64,000 nt of DNA from Nitrospina sp. Lineage in GTDB: Bacteria; Nitrospinota; Nitrospinia; Nitrospinales; VA-1. Made by a program: the position numbers and the translations under genes. The stretch covers positions 1-64,000 of the forward strand of contig JABIAY010000013.1 of the NCBI GenBank assembly GCA_018653085.1, in the 5' to 3' direction. Shown here piece by piece: positions 8,000-17,228 of the stretch (its first letter is position 1; every line of letters begins with the position of its first letter). Below the pieces are notes generated by a model. That model worked only from the letters and a program-made list of their open reading frames with translations. It was not told the DNA's origin and made no database searches.

Positions 8000-9490
8000 T
8001 CAGGAAAAATACTTCTTTACTACTTGGGGAAACGGGCATTGCAGGCAATTATTCTGGTTCTGGGTGCAAAAATCCTGATAAACCTGCATCAGCCCCTGAA
8101 TTTGCTTTTCGGAGCGCAGTACCTGGAGCATTTCCTTCTGGTTGCCAAAAATATAGTGTTTCATGAAACGAAGCATTTTGTTGTCGCTGGCACTTTTACC
8201 GGATTGGAAGAGGGCGTTGAGTCCCGTTTCCAGCTCTTTGAACTTTCCCGCCCGTGCGAAGATAAGACCGATGGGCAGACCGATGTTGATGATGATTTCC
8301 CGCGATCGCGCTGAGCCGACAAGTTGCTGAGATTCAGGAAGGGTCTTCCCATCTGGAGTGCAATGGTTTGCCCAGTAGTCATCGGCGGCTACACAAAAGA
8401 AATCGTTGAAAGAAGTGAGAGTTTTTTTATCCGGAATTTTCCCGCCGGTAGACGTGAGAATCTTTTGATAGCTGGCTATGAAGTCGGCAAACATTCCAGA
8501 TTTTTCGTGACGTACGATCAAATGCGCCAAAGCCGCAATTCGTCTGTAGGGATAATTGGCCGGACGAATGGCGCGAAAGCTCCAATCCTTTTTTGTCAAA
8601 GGGGAACCCGGAACCCGATCCCGGTAAGCCTTCCATATCGGCAGTAGTTTGCGAAAGCCGGCTTTATTTTCGTCATTCATCAGGCCGGAAATACCAAAGA
8701 GCAGGGCCTGGGTGTGCAGAATTTTTTCCGCACTGCTGGTTTTTGCCGGCACCAGATTTTTTAATTCAGACAATGGCAGAGTGTCGGCCAATGTCTGGAA
8801 CGGTTGTTTGTTTTCGGGATAGCCCATTGCCTCGGCAACACCCCGGTAAAAAGTCTGCTCGTAGCCCTCTATAATTATTGAATCGTGGAACCGCTCCATT
8901 TTTGTGAATACGCGCGCTTCACCTGCGGCGTTCAAAAGTTGAGTGAGTTTTTCTTCTGAAAGTTCTGCCAACGGTTGGTGGCACAGTCCGATATTGCAGG
9001 TGTTCAGGACCGGATAGTTTTCAAAGTCGAGTTCATTGTTGAGATCAAGAATTCCTTTGGTCAGGTAATCCTTGATTTCAAACTGGAAGGGCAGGTCTTG
9101 TCGTTTGCCTCGAGGTTCTTTGCCCCGGCCCTGCCACATATAGACATGCAGGATAACGTTGTCGAAGTCCGGGTTGCCGGAATGCCCGTGCGCATTCCAA
9201 TCGCCGGAGTAGACATGCAGTTCGACATCGCCTTCATAAACTTTTCCGTTTACCTTGATGCTTGCGCTGGTGAAGTCTGGACCCTTGCCGAAATTCCAGT
9301 GTCCGGGATAAATGATTTCCAGTTTTTTGCCGTCGCGGGTCTTGAGAGAAGGTGTGCAAAACAGTTGGTCGTTCCAGATACAGCGTATGACTTTTTCCGG
9401 CACGCGGATGGTGTGGTCTTCTTCGCGAACTTCCAGTTGGTTGTAAATGTCGGTGAATTTGAGGTACGCATCTGAAAAGAGCGTGGTCAT
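8000..9490 (-). CDS. DUF2851 family protein
   Basis: A 496-residue protein of the uncharacterised DUF2851 family, recognised by the N-terminal WNDQLF, the GHWNFGKGPDF segment, GDVELHVYSGDWNAHGH and DNVILHVY. C-terminal CTQNQNNCLQCPFP has three Cys that could bind a metal. The start is ATG 9490, which forms an ATGA overlap with the cysS stop; the GTG 12 bases upstream is less likely. Function is unknown. The N-terminal half has a nuclease-like acidic pattern, but I do not claim activity. Confidence 0.85.
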   Translation of the reverse strand: MTTLFSDAYLKFTDIYNQLEVREEDHTIRVPEKVIRCIWNDQLFCTPSLKTRDGKKLEIIYPGHWNFGKGPDFTSASIKVNGKVYEGDVELHVYSGDWNAHGHSGNPDFDNVILHVYMWQGRGKEPRGKRQDLPFQFEIKDYLTKGILDLNNELDFENYPVLNTCNIGLCHQPLAELSEEKLTQLLNAAGEARVFTKMERFHDSIIIEGYEQTFYRGVAEAMGYPENKQPFQTLADTLPLSELKNLVPAKTSSAEKILHTQALLFGISGLMNDENKAGFRKLLPIWKAYRDRVPGSPLTKKDWSFRAIRPANYPYRRIAALAHLIVRHEKSGMFADFIASYQKILTSTGGKIPDKKTLTSFNDFFCVAADDYWANHCTPDGKTLPESQQLVGSARSREIIINIGLPIGLIFARAGKFKELETGLNALFQSGKSASDNKMLRFMKHYIFGNQKEMLQVLRSEKQIQGLMQVYQDFCTQNQNNCLQCPFPQVVKKYFS

Positions 9491-10932
9491 TTCAATTTCC
9501 ACTCGGTGCCGTTTGGGGTGTCTTCGATGAGGACTCCCATTGCGGTCAGTTCATCCCGGCATCGGTCCGCTTCTGCCCAGTTTTTAGACTGGCGCGCTGA
9601 TTTGCGACCGGCGATCAACTCCTCGATTTTGCCGACATCCAGATTCTTGTCAGTATTTTTAATTTCGAAGAGCTCCTTTTCAAATTCTTCGGGAGTGAGA
9701 AAAAACAGTCCAAGAATTTGTCCCGCCGCTTCCCATGCTGTTGTTGCGATTGCAAGTTCTTCCAGAGAAGGCTCGCCCTTGCCTGAGACTGCTGTGTTGA
9801 GGTTCCGTAGTTCCTCATTCATATGGGCCATTGCCACCGCCGTGTTCAGGTCATCGTTCATGGCGGCTTCAAACTTTTTCGTCAAGGGGTGGCGTGCCAC
9901 CTTCTCTGAAAAGTCGGAGAGGGTTGTTAAATCCAGGCTCTTGGTTTTTTCGCGTGCGCCTGCCAGTCCTTCATAAAACCGGGAAAGCACTTTGGTGGCG
10001 TCTTCCAGATTTTTTTCTGAAAAGTCGATCGGACTGCGGTAATGACTGCTGATGAGAAACAGGCGCAAAACTTCCGGGTGATATTTTTTATAGACTTCCC
10101 GCATGGTGAAAAAGTTACCGAGAGATTTCGACATCTTTTCCTTGTCGATGTTGACGAATCCGTTATGCACCCAGTAGCGCACCGGTTGTTTGCCGGTGCA
10201 TCCGCAGGACTGCGCGATTTCGTTTTCGTGGTGCGGAAAGACCAGGTCCTTGCCGCCGCCGTGGATATCGAAAGTGTCGCCGAGGTATTTTTTGCTCATG
10301 GCTGAGCACTCAATATGCCAGCCCGGTCGGCCTGGTCCCCATGGGCTGTCCCACGACGGTTCACCGGGCTTGCTCTTTTTCCATAAGGCAAAGTCCATGG
10401 GATCGCGTTTGGTTTCGTTGACCTCGACACGGGCTCCCGATTGCAAGTCATCGATGTTTTTTCCGGAAAGACAACCGTAGTCCTTGAACGATTTGATCGA
10501 GTAGAAAACATCGCCCTGAGATTCGTAGGCTTTGTCCTGATCGACCAGGGACTGGATCATGTCGAGCATTTCGGGAATGTGGTCGGTGGCTTTCGGTTCT
10601 TCAGTGGGCGATGCGATATTGAGTTGTCCCATGTCCTCATAAAACGCCGCGATGTATTTGCGGTTGACCTCTTGCCAGTCGATGCCTTCTTCGTTGGCGC
10701 GGTTGATGATCTTGTCATCAATGTCGGTGAAGTTGCGCACGAAGTTAACGTCGTAACCGAGGTATTGGAAATAACGGTAAAAAGTGTCGAAGACAATGGC
10801 GGCACGGGCGTGCCCCACATGGCAGTAGTCGTAAACGGTGACCCCGCATACATACATGCCGATCTGCTTTTCTTTCAGGGGAACGAATTCTTCTTTTTTT
10901 CGGGTCAGGGTGTTGAAGATTTGTAGGCTCAT
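9487..10932 (-). CDS. cysS: Cysteinyl-tRNA synthetase
   Basis: A 481-residue class I aminoacyl-tRNA synthetase that charges tRNA-Cys. It shows the zinc-ligand Cys29, a HIGH-type motif HVGH (38-41), GWHIECSAM, HHENEIAQS and KMSKS (266-270). Full length for the family. Its start codon lies 17 bases from a repeat copy, so its promoter must be within or beyond that element. It is translationally coupled to the downstream DUF2851 gene. Confidence 0.97.
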   Translation of the reverse strand: MSLQIFNTLTRKKEEFVPLKEKQIGMYVCGVTVYDYCHVGHARAAIVFDTFYRYFQYLGYDVNFVRNFTDIDDKIINRANEEGIDWQEVNRKYIAAFYEDMGQLNIASPTEEPKATDHIPEMLDMIQSLVDQDKAYESQGDVFYSIKSFKDYGCLSGKNIDDLQSGARVEVNETKRDPMDFALWKKSKPGEPSWDSPWGPGRPGWHIECSAMSKKYLGDTFDIHGGGKDLVFPHHENEIAQSCGCTGKQPVRYWVHNGFVNIDKEKMSKSLGNFFTMREVYKKYHPEVLRLFLISSHYRSPIDFSEKNLEDATKVLSRFYEGLAGAREKTKSLDLTTLSDFSEKVARHPLTKKFEAAMNDDLNTAVAMAHMNEELRNLNTAVSGKGEPSLEELAIATTAWEAAGQILGLFFLTPEEFEKELFEIKNTDKNLDVGKIEELIAGRKSARQSKNWAEADRCRDELTAMGVLIEDTPNGTEWKLK

Positions 10933-10948
10933 GCGGGTAAAGTATCAC

Positions 10949-11128
10949 CCACTGGCGTGGGAGGCAACGAGCAATAGCTTTTTTGGCTAAAAAGTTTGTC
11001 TCGGCTGAATTAAGCAAACCCCCTCTATCCCCCTTATCAGGGGGAGTCATTAAGTGCGAGAGTATTACTTGCGCTTGAGCATTCAGTCCGCCCTACAGGC
11101 AATGCAGTACTGGCCCCACGCCTAGTGG
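10949..11128. repeat. Interspersed mosaic repeat, copy 3 (180 bp with inverted ends)
   Basis: Left end CCACTGGCGTGGGAGGC (10949-10965), right end TGGCCCCACGCCTAGTGG (11111-11128). Inside are the AGCAATAGCTTTTTTGGC..GTCTCGGCT module, the hairpin ATCCCCCTTATCAGGGGGA (about 11026-11044) and the GCGCTTGAGCATTCAGTCCGC module shared with copies at 216 and 18289. The cupredoxin gene stops (TAG 11122-11124) inside the right end. Confidence 0.8.
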
Positions 11129-13086
11129 CCCGCAGGGGCGGGTTTGAGGCGGATCTCGAGTTCCTTAACGTTCAGGCGCAGTTGTGAGACGGCGAACTTG
11201 GCCTGACTGGTGAGAGAAGTCTCGGTGATTTCTACTCCGGCTTTGCCATACCCGGAAATTTCTTTACGGATTTTATCCATTTTCTGTTCCAGCAGGATAC
11301 TGCGTTTGGAACTGAAGCTTTTGGCGATCGCGCCTTTCAGGCCTTCTCCAGCGTAATGCTTGGTGACGGCCATCAACATGCGTTTGCGGGAAATAAATTT
11401 CTTGCCGTTTTTCCAGTCTTCAATAGCCTGGAACATTTCCCTTTCGATGTTGTCCACGATAGCGTTGTAATCGGTCGGGTCGACCATGTCGTGGATTTCT
11501 CCCGGAATTGAAGCGGACTTGATATTGAAATCGAAAGTCTGATCAACACCGGTCAGGTCGGCAGACCTGAGGTTGGCGTCAACCTCTTCAGGAGCCAGCA
11601 TCGGGTTCCAGACCTGCATGATGTAGTTATCGCTTTTGATATTTTCAAACTGGTAGCCTCCATCGGCATTGATCCTGGTGTAATAACCATTGGGGACGAC
11701 AAAGAGGGTTCCGATCATGTCTTTATGCATATTGCATCGGAGCACCACGGGTCCGGCCTGGTTGAACTCAACGGTTTTGTAAGAGCCTGATGCCATGGCC
11801 CCCAGGTTGAACTGGTTGCTGAGTGACTTGGAGAAGATATTGTGCACTTCAACGTCTTCATTGGAAAACGTAACGCTGGATCCCACCTGTATCACCGAAT
11901 GCTTGGGGCTGAAACTCAAGCTTTTCTGGCTTATGGTCAGGGTCTGATTTTTTTGACTGGAAACTTTCAGCTTGTTCTTGGTTTCCAGAAATACCAGTGT
12001 ATTGGCATCCGCCTTGTTACCATTGATCTGGATACTGCCTTTTATCGTGGTGGTGTTTTTAACCTTCTTGGATCCTTCATCCATTTTATGGTCGGAGTCG
12101 GAGCCTTCAGACTTTTTATCATCACTGACTTTTTTAGTCTCAGGAGGCGTTTCCACTTTTGCCTGCTGAACCGGGGCCTTTTCTTTCTTGATTGGTTTCT
12201 CAGCCGCAGGGTCATAAAGTCCTAATGCGGTCAGCATCTGGATGACGAAGGGTTTTTCGAATTGTTTGTCCAGCTCTATGGCTTTGAGAAAGTGCGGCGC
12301 GGCGCTATCAAATTTCTTCTGGATACTCAATACAATACCCAGATCGAAATGTGCCTGGGCGAAACTTGGGTTGATTTCCAGGGCTTTCTTGTAGGCAGAC
12401 ATCTCCTCTTCGTACTTTTTCTGGCGGCCATAGGATTTCCCGAGCATGTTGTAGGCGATATAGTGTTTGGGAGCAAGTGCTATGGTTTTTTCAAACAGGT
12501 GACCCGCTTCCTTAGGGTGATCTGCTTCCATCTCAGACATGCCCCAGTTAAAAGTGATCTCTGCATCATCGGGTGAAAGTTCATGTGCCCGGGCGAAACG
12601 TTTGTTGGCCCCGACAAACTTTTTGGCCATGCGGAGAGCGGCACCCCAGATGGAAAATAATTCCGGTGAATAGGGACTGATTTTAGAGGCTTTTTCAAAT
12701 TCTATGTCGCCGGCGTTATACTTGCCTTCTTCGGTCAAGAGCATACCTTTCTGGATATGCTCCAATGTCTCTCTGGGCAGTTGCGACTGTGGCGGTTGCA
12801 TGGTCGTGGCGGTTTTAATCAGGTTCCCCGTATCCAGATCGCTGGGGAGCTTGAATTCCGGTTTTTCCGGTTCTGCTTTTGCAGGTTCGGCATTTCCCCG
12901 TGCCGTATTTTCATGTTCCGCTTTGGCTTCCTGGAACTTGTTATAAGGTTCGAGATTGCTTTCAGGTGTGGAATAGTGCATCAAGGCCCACAGGCCAACG
13001 GCCAACACACTCAGCCAGGAGAACATTATTAAAGAGCGTTTCAGGGGACTGCTGGCAGACTCAATGTTTTTGCTTTTCGAACTCAT
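11122..13086 (-). CDS. Membrane-anchored TPR protein with cupredoxin domain
   Basis: A 654-residue protein, apparently inner-membrane anchored and facing the periplasm. There is one membrane segment (about 20-37), a charged linker, four to five TPRs (about 108-285), a Lys/Glu/Ser-rich linker (295-345), a cupredoxin-like domain (about 345-470) and a helical tail. Possible type 1 copper ligands are His415 (VHNIF), Cys451, His454 and Met457 in CNMHKDM, a compact C-x2-H-x2-M loop as in methylamine-utilisation-type cupredoxins. It probably couples electron transfer or copper binding to assembly of a partner complex. ATG 13086 is preceded by AAGGAA. Confidence 0.82.
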   Translation of the reverse strand: MSSKSKNIESASSPLKRSLIMFSWLSVLAVGLWALMHYSTPESNLEPYNKFQEAKAEHENTARGNAEPAKAEPEKPEFKLPSDLDTGNLIKTATTMQPPQSQLPRETLEHIQKGMLLTEEGKYNAGDIEFEKASKISPYSPELFSIWGAALRMAKKFVGANKRFARAHELSPDDAEITFNWGMSEMEADHPKEAGHLFEKTIALAPKHYIAYNMLGKSYGRQKKYEEEMSAYKKALEINPSFAQAHFDLGIVLSIQKKFDSAAPHFLKAIELDKQFEKPFVIQMLTALGLYDPAAEKPIKKEKAPVQQAKVETPPETKKVSDDKKSEGSDSDHKMDEGSKKVKNTTTIKGSIQINGNKADANTLVFLETKNKLKVSSQKNQTLTISQKSLSFSPKHSVIQVGSSVTFSNEDVEVHNIFSKSLSNQFNLGAMASGSYKTVEFNQAGPVVLRCNMHKDMIGTLFVVPNGYYTRINADGGYQFENIKSDNYIMQVWNPMLAPEEVDANLRSADLTGVDQTFDFNIKSASIPGEIHDMVDPTDYNAIVDNIEREMFQAIEDWKNGKKFISRKRMLMAVTKHYAGEGLKGAIAKSFSSKRSILLEQKMDKIRKEISGYGKAGVEITETSLTSQAKFAVSQLRLNVKELEIRLKPAPAGH

Positions 13087-13361
13087 AATTTTCCTTGCTT
13101 AGGGTGAACCCATTGTTAATAAGACCAATCGTCTAAAGATCGCCGGGAAATGATTTTTATTCCTTATATATAGGCTTTCCCTCATTATTTGGAGGTGCCC
13201 TTAATAATCAGGTTGAATTATTTCGAGTAATACGATTAAATCATAGCCTCAAACTGCCTGTCAACCGGGTATGCCTTGCGAAAAGAGCCAAACGGCTATT
13301 TTTTCGCCATATGGGTGCCATCAGGCGGGTTTTCCCACAGCACTCGAACTCTTGGATTTCA
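13087..13361. other. Divergent intergenic region
   Basis: A 275-base AT-rich gap between the divergent cupredoxin and dcd genes. It must hold both promoters. I see TA-rich stretches (CTTATATATAGG near 13163) but no convincing -35/-10 pair, hairpin or repeat. Confidence 0.4.
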
Positions 13362-14543
13362 ATGAACGTCACCGCAGAAAATAAAATATTAGAATCGGAC
13401 CTGATGGCTTATTTAAAGGGGAAGTCCGGATATCTTCCCTGCCAGTTGATTGAACAGGTGCATAGTCAGGGGATGATCCATTCCCGGGAGCCGATCACTG
13501 CTTCCCAGATTCAGCCTGTGAGCTTGGATTTGCGTCTGGGGCCGAAGGCTTACCGGATTCAATGTAGTTTCCTGCCGGAAAATGAACCGGTGGAAACGAA
13601 GCTCAAGGAGATCAGTCTCTACGATTTCGATATTACGGATGGCGGGATATTGGAAAAAAACGCCATTTATCTGATTCCCCTGATGGAGGAACTGGCTCTG
13701 CCTCCTTCCCTGTATGGCCTGGCGAACCCGAAAAGTTCGACTGGCAGGCTGGATATGTTCACCCGCGTCATTGTGGATAATGGGCATCGGTTTGATGAGA
13801 TCCCGCGCGGTTATCGGGGTAAGTTATATCTGGAAATCATTCCCCGTTCTTTTCCAGTAAAGGTCCACACGGGATTGTCCTTGAACCAGCTACGGCTCGC
13901 GCATATCACGTCCCACACGCTGGGAAAACAGGGGCTGGAATTGAAATATAAAAATAACCCAATTCTTTTTGATCGGAGTGGATTCGCCATTCCCTTCGAT
14001 CAGGTGAAAGTGGAAAGTGGGGTTTATGTCAGCCTGGATATTGCAGGGGACCAGCCGGAATCGATCATTGCTTACAAGGCCAAGACCAACTCAACAGTTA
14101 TTGATCTGTCCAAAATCAAGCATTACAAGGCGGATGAATTCTGGGAGCCGATTTACCGCAACAAAAAGAATCGGTTGATTCTGGAACCGGAAAGTTTTTA
14201 TATAATGATGTCGAAGGAAAAGGTATGCATCTGGCCCGACTGGTTGGCGGAAATGATTGCTTATGAACCTAATAGCGGGGAACTTCGCACTCACTATGCG
14301 GGTTTTTTCGATTCCGGTTTCGGCTGGAACGGAACCGATGACCTCATAAACCAGGGTACCCGGGCGGTGATGGAAGTTCGCCCCCACGATGTGCCTTTTA
14401 TGGTGGAAGACGGGCAGACGTTCTGTCGCCTGAAATTTGAAAAAGTGGTGGAACGGCCTGAAAAGGTGTATGGTTTGGCCTTGAATTCTAATTACCACTC
14501 TCAGGGTCTGGCGTTAAGCAAATACTTCGATCCCGACTGCTAG
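13362..14543 (+). CDS. dcd: 2'-deoxycytidine 5'-triphosphate deaminase, two-domain type
   Basis: A 393-residue protein from ATG 13362; an in-frame ATG at 13311 would add 17 atypical residues. It matches the long dCTP deaminase family, roughly twice the size of E. coli Dcd, with two dUTPase-like beta folds. Markers are QIQPVSLDLRLG, ANPKSSTGRLD, the second-half AGFFDSGFGW and AVMEVRPHDVPF. The product is dUTP, the route to dTMP. This form is best known from alphaproteobacteria. The stop codon TAG is the first part of a repeat copy. Confidence 0.88.
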   Translation: MNVTAENKILESDLMAYLKGKSGYLPCQLIEQVHSQGMIHSREPITASQIQPVSLDLRLGPKAYRIQCSFLPENEPVETKLKEISLYDFDITDGGILEKNAIYLIPLMEELALPPSLYGLANPKSSTGRLDMFTRVIVDNGHRFDEIPRGYRGKLYLEIIPRSFPVKVHTGLSLNQLRLAHITSHTLGKQGLELKYKNNPILFDRSGFAIPFDQVKVESGVYVSLDIAGDQPESIIAYKAKTNSTVIDLSKIKHYKADEFWEPIYRNKKNRLILEPESFYIMMSKEKVCIWPDWLAEMIAYEPNSGELRTHYAGFFDSGFGWNGTDDLINQGTRAVMEVRPHDVPFMVEDGQTFCRLKFEKVVERPEKVYGLALNSNYHSQGLALSKYFDPDC

Positions 14544-14605
14544 CCGCAGGGGCAACTGGCAATAACTTTTGCGGGCTAGCAAAAAGTTGTCTCGGCTTGA
14601 TGAGT
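14540..14605. repeat. Interspersed repeat, partial copy 4
   Basis: CTAGCCGCAGGGGCAACTGG, then AATAACTTTTGC and AGTTGTCTCGGCT, a module nearly identical to 19508-19565. It lies between dcd and scpB and starts at the dcd stop codon. Confidence 0.65.
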
Positions 14606-14631
14606 AGATAACCCATAGCATTGAAATAGAT

Positions 14632-15246
14632 ATGGAACGAGAAGAATTAAAATCGGTTGTTGAGAATGTTCTTTTGGCGGCAGATCAGCCGATCAACGCC
14701 AGTGAACTTTCTAAAATTTTCCTTGATGGAACGGATAAAGACCAACTGCAATCCATTCTTGATGAGTTGAGAGAAGAATATAGCTCGCGCAATTTGCAGA
14801 TCATGGAAGTGGCGGATGGTTACCAGCTCTGCACCCGGCATGAATACAACGACTGGATCCGCAAGTACCTGAAGCTCGATCGTTCATCCCGGTTATCTCA
14901 ACCCAGTTTGGACACTTTGTCGATCATCGCCTATAAACAACCGCTTACCCGCCAGGAGGTGGATGACATACGAGGGGTGGACTCAAGCGGAGTGCTCAAG
15001 ACCCTTTTAGAGAAAAAGGTGATCGGTCCCGCAGGTCGGAAAAAAGTACCGGGTCGGCCCATCATGTATCGGACAACGCAAAAATTCCTGGAGTATTTTG
15101 GTCTTAAGGATTTGAGCGATTTACCCACTCTGGAAGATTTGCGGGAAGAGATGGAAGGAGAAGACCCTCCGTTGCAAACTCAAATCGAATTCTCCGCCTC
15201 GGAAGCTTCTGAGCCTCTCACCGAAAACAAGGAAGATCACGATTAA
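14632..15246 (+). CDS. scpB: Segregation and condensation protein B
   Basis: A 204-residue winged-helix protein that works with SMC and ScpA in chromosome condensation. It shows the family core: VVENVLLAADQPI at the N-terminus, LSQPSLDTLSIIAYKQPLTRQEVDDIRGVDS and GRKKVPGRPIMYRTT, ending in an acidic tail. scpA is not adjacent, but the following gene is an RluB-type pseudouridine synthase, the usual scpB neighbour. The gap to it is filled by a repeat. Confidence 0.94.
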   Translation: MEREELKSVVENVLLAADQPINASELSKIFLDGTDKDQLQSILDELREEYSSRNLQIMEVADGYQLCTRHEYNDWIRKYLKLDRSSRLSQPSLDTLSIIAYKQPLTRQEVDDIRGVDSSGVLKTLLEKKVIGPAGRKKVPGRPIMYRTTQKFLEYFGLKDLSDLPTLEDLREEMEGEDPPLQTQIEFSASEASEPLTENKEDHD

Positions 15247-15289
15247 CTCCACTGGGTGATACTCAGGTTTCATGCCCCGAAGAAATAAA

Positions 15290-15470
15290 AAAACAAATCC
15301 CCCCAACCACTTGCCGTGGAGGCGGTTGGCAAGGGCTCGTTGGGCCGAGTAAACGTTTGCTTGCAAAAAAAGACATTGTAACTTGCCAGCGGAGGTTCTC
15401 CGTCCCTTCGTGGAAGGGGGGGCTTCAATGGACCCTTTTTTTTCAAAGAGGGGCTGGGGTGATTTAAAAT
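15290..15470. repeat. Interspersed mosaic repeat, copy 5
   Basis: Contains GGCAAGGGCTCGTTGGGCCGAG (about 15328-15349), the inverted version of the GTCTCGGCT module, followed by a module with TTCCACGAAGGG-type and CCCTCTTTGAAAAAAAAGGG-type hairpins that recurs near 57190. No clean terminal repeats are visible, so the copy is probably degenerate. Confidence 0.55.
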
Positions 15471-15492
15471 CTCTATTTTTTCCACTATTGCC

Positions 15493-16263
15493 ATGAAAAC
15501 TCGTTTACAAAAAATTATTGCTGATGCTGGTCTCGCTTCCCGCCGGGAAGCGGAAAGATGGATTGAGGAGGGTAAGGTTCGTGTGAACGACCAGGTTGTC
15601 ACCCAGTTGGGTTCTCTGGCTGACCCGGCCAAGGACCGCATTCAGGTTAATGGAAAACCGATACCCCGCCATCAGGAACCGGCCTATCTCATTCTAAATA
15701 AGCCTACCTCTTGTTTGACCACTACGAACGATGACAAACGGGGACGAACAACCGTTATGGAATTTGTCCGGGTGGTGCAGACCCGGGTCTTTCCTGTGGG
15801 TCGTCTGGATTACAACACCCAGGGGTTACTGTTGTTTACCAATGATGGTGCTCTCTCAAAGAAACTGTTGGACCCCCGGTATGGTGTGAAGCGGACCTAT
15901 AAGGTCAAGGTGTCGGGAGTCCCGAACGAAAAAACCCTGAAAAGGCTGGCGCGGGGAGTGCACCTTGAGGACAGTCAGTTTAAACCGATAGAGGCCAAGG
16001 TGCAAAGGGCCAGCGGCAAAAACTGTTTTCTTATTTTGACTCTGACGGAAGGAAAAAACCGTCACATCAAAAGAGTGTGTGAACATATCGGGCACCCGGT
16101 GATTAAACTGCAACGCACCCATTTTGGAGGATTGAATCTGACAGGGCTTCCCCTGGGGGCTTGCCGGTTTCTCAGCCCCAAAGAAATTAAAGCGCTTAAG
16201 CAACTTGTGGCAAAAGAACCCGCCCCCATTAAGGTGCGAAGAAAGAAACGGGCAGGAAAATGA
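15493..16263 (+). CDS. rluB: Ribosomal large subunit pseudouridine synthase, RsuA/RluB family
   Basis: A 256-residue enzyme. The S4 RNA-binding domain occupies residues 3-50 (LQKIIADAGLASRREAERWI). The catalytic domain has GRLDYNTQGLLLFTNDG with the nucleophile Asp106, plus RTYKVKV and EGKNRHIKRVCEHIGHPVIKL. RluB modifies 23S rRNA in helix 89; RluE, RluF or RsuA specificity cannot be fully excluded, but position after scpB favours RluB. It ends with an ATGA overlap into the next gene. Confidence 0.92.
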   Translation: MKTRLQKIIADAGLASRREAERWIEEGKVRVNDQVVTQLGSLADPAKDRIQVNGKPIPRHQEPAYLILNKPTSCLTTTNDDKRGRTTVMEFVRVVQTRVFPVGRLDYNTQGLLLFTNDGALSKKLLDPRYGVKRTYKVKVSGVPNEKTLKRLARGVHLEDSQFKPIEAKVQRASGKNCFLILTLTEGKNRHIKRVCEHIGHPVIKLQRTHFGGLNLTGLPLGACRFLSPKEIKALKQLVAKEPAPIKVRRKKRAGK

Positions 16264-17228
16264 TTTTATTGAGATATTTTCCGGCTCTTTTGGCGGGTTT
16301 CTGTTTTTTTATTTCTTTTTACAACACCGAAGTGTTTGCGCAACAAAAGATGCGTGATGTTTATGAGGGTTTCGCAACCGTTCAGGTGAAAGATGATAAT
16401 TATGTGATCGCCCGGAAAAAAGCCGTGAAGCAGGCTTTGAAGAATGGGCTGGAAGCGGCGTTGGAAGAAATGTTGGGAGGCGAGGAGTTTGAAGCGAGCC
16501 AGAGAGACCTGCGTAAAATTTTGCGACGCTCCTCGCATTATGTAAGAAGCTATCACTTTTTGGAAGCTTATGATGACCTGATAAATAAAACCAGTGATGT
16601 GAAACTGGAAATGCGTTTTTTCTCCTCCGCAGTGAATCAGGCTCTGGCAGGCATTGGAGTGATCGCCGGGCCGGTCAGTGAAAATAAAGTGGTTCTTCTG
16701 GTCAATGAGAAAAGTTTTACTACCGCTCCGGTTGCCTCCTTTTGGGACATCGTTCCCATTTCGGAGACCCAGTTGACCAGCAACCTGATTGAAGGCGGAA
16801 TAGAAGTGGTGGGCCGGGAAGAACTGCGGGAAATGATTTCTGAAAAAACCGTCCTCAACGCGATCAAAGGAAATCTGGGTTCTGCCCGGAAGATAGGGTT
16901 GAAAGCAGGCGCCGATATCGTTATCGTGGGAACGGCTGTATCTAACTTGCGCGGGGAAAACTCCAAGGAGGAGATCAAAACCGTTCAAGCCAATATCAAT
17001 GTCAAGGTGGTATCGACTCTGGAATCTTCGTTGATCGCGGCGAAGACAGAATTTTCCACCATTAAACATGAGAATGCTTTGCAGGCGGAACTGGAAGCGT
17101 TTGACAGTGCCAGCGAAAAGCTTGCTGATTTTATTGCGCCATCGTTCCATCGGTATTGGGAGAAGGGGGTGGAGGCACCTGTGAAGAAGGCCCCTGAAGC
17201 TCCTCCGTTGTCTATGTCGGATATGTGA
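16260..17228 (+). CDS. Exported protein, FlgT-like N-terminal region, unknown function
   Basis: A 322-residue protein with a clear signal peptide (residues 1 to about 27, ending VFAQQ). The mature start (YEGFATVQV..ARKKAVKQALKNGLEAAL) resembles the N-terminal fold of flagellar assembly protein T, but no flagellar genes are nearby. The middle part (ENKVVLLVNEKSF, AGADIVIVGTAV) has the alternating pattern of a CsgG/LPP20-like periplasmic domain. Translation is coupled to rluB upstream and to the permease downstream by 4-base overlaps. Function is not assigned. Confidence 0.75.
   Translation: MILLRYFPALLAGFCFFISFYNTEVFAQQKMRDVYEGFATVQVKDDNYVIARKKAVKQALKNGLEAALEEMLGGEEFEASQRDLRKILRRSSHYVRSYHFLEAYDDLINKTSDVKLEMRFFSSAVNQALAGIGVIAGPVSENKVVLLVNEKSFTTAPVASFWDIVPISETQLTSNLIEGGIEVVGREELREMISEKTVLNAIKGNLGSARKIGLKAGADIVIVGTAVSNLRGENSKEEIKTVQANINVKVVSTLESSLIAAKTEFSTIKHENALQAELEAFDSASEKLADFIAPSFHRYWEKGVEAPVKKAPEAPPLSMSDM

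Noticed and set aside
16266-17150. 294-codon open frame opposite the exported protein gene
   Set aside because: Composition is typical of an antisense shadow (His/Gln/Phe-rich) and the plus-strand gene is coupled to both neighbours.
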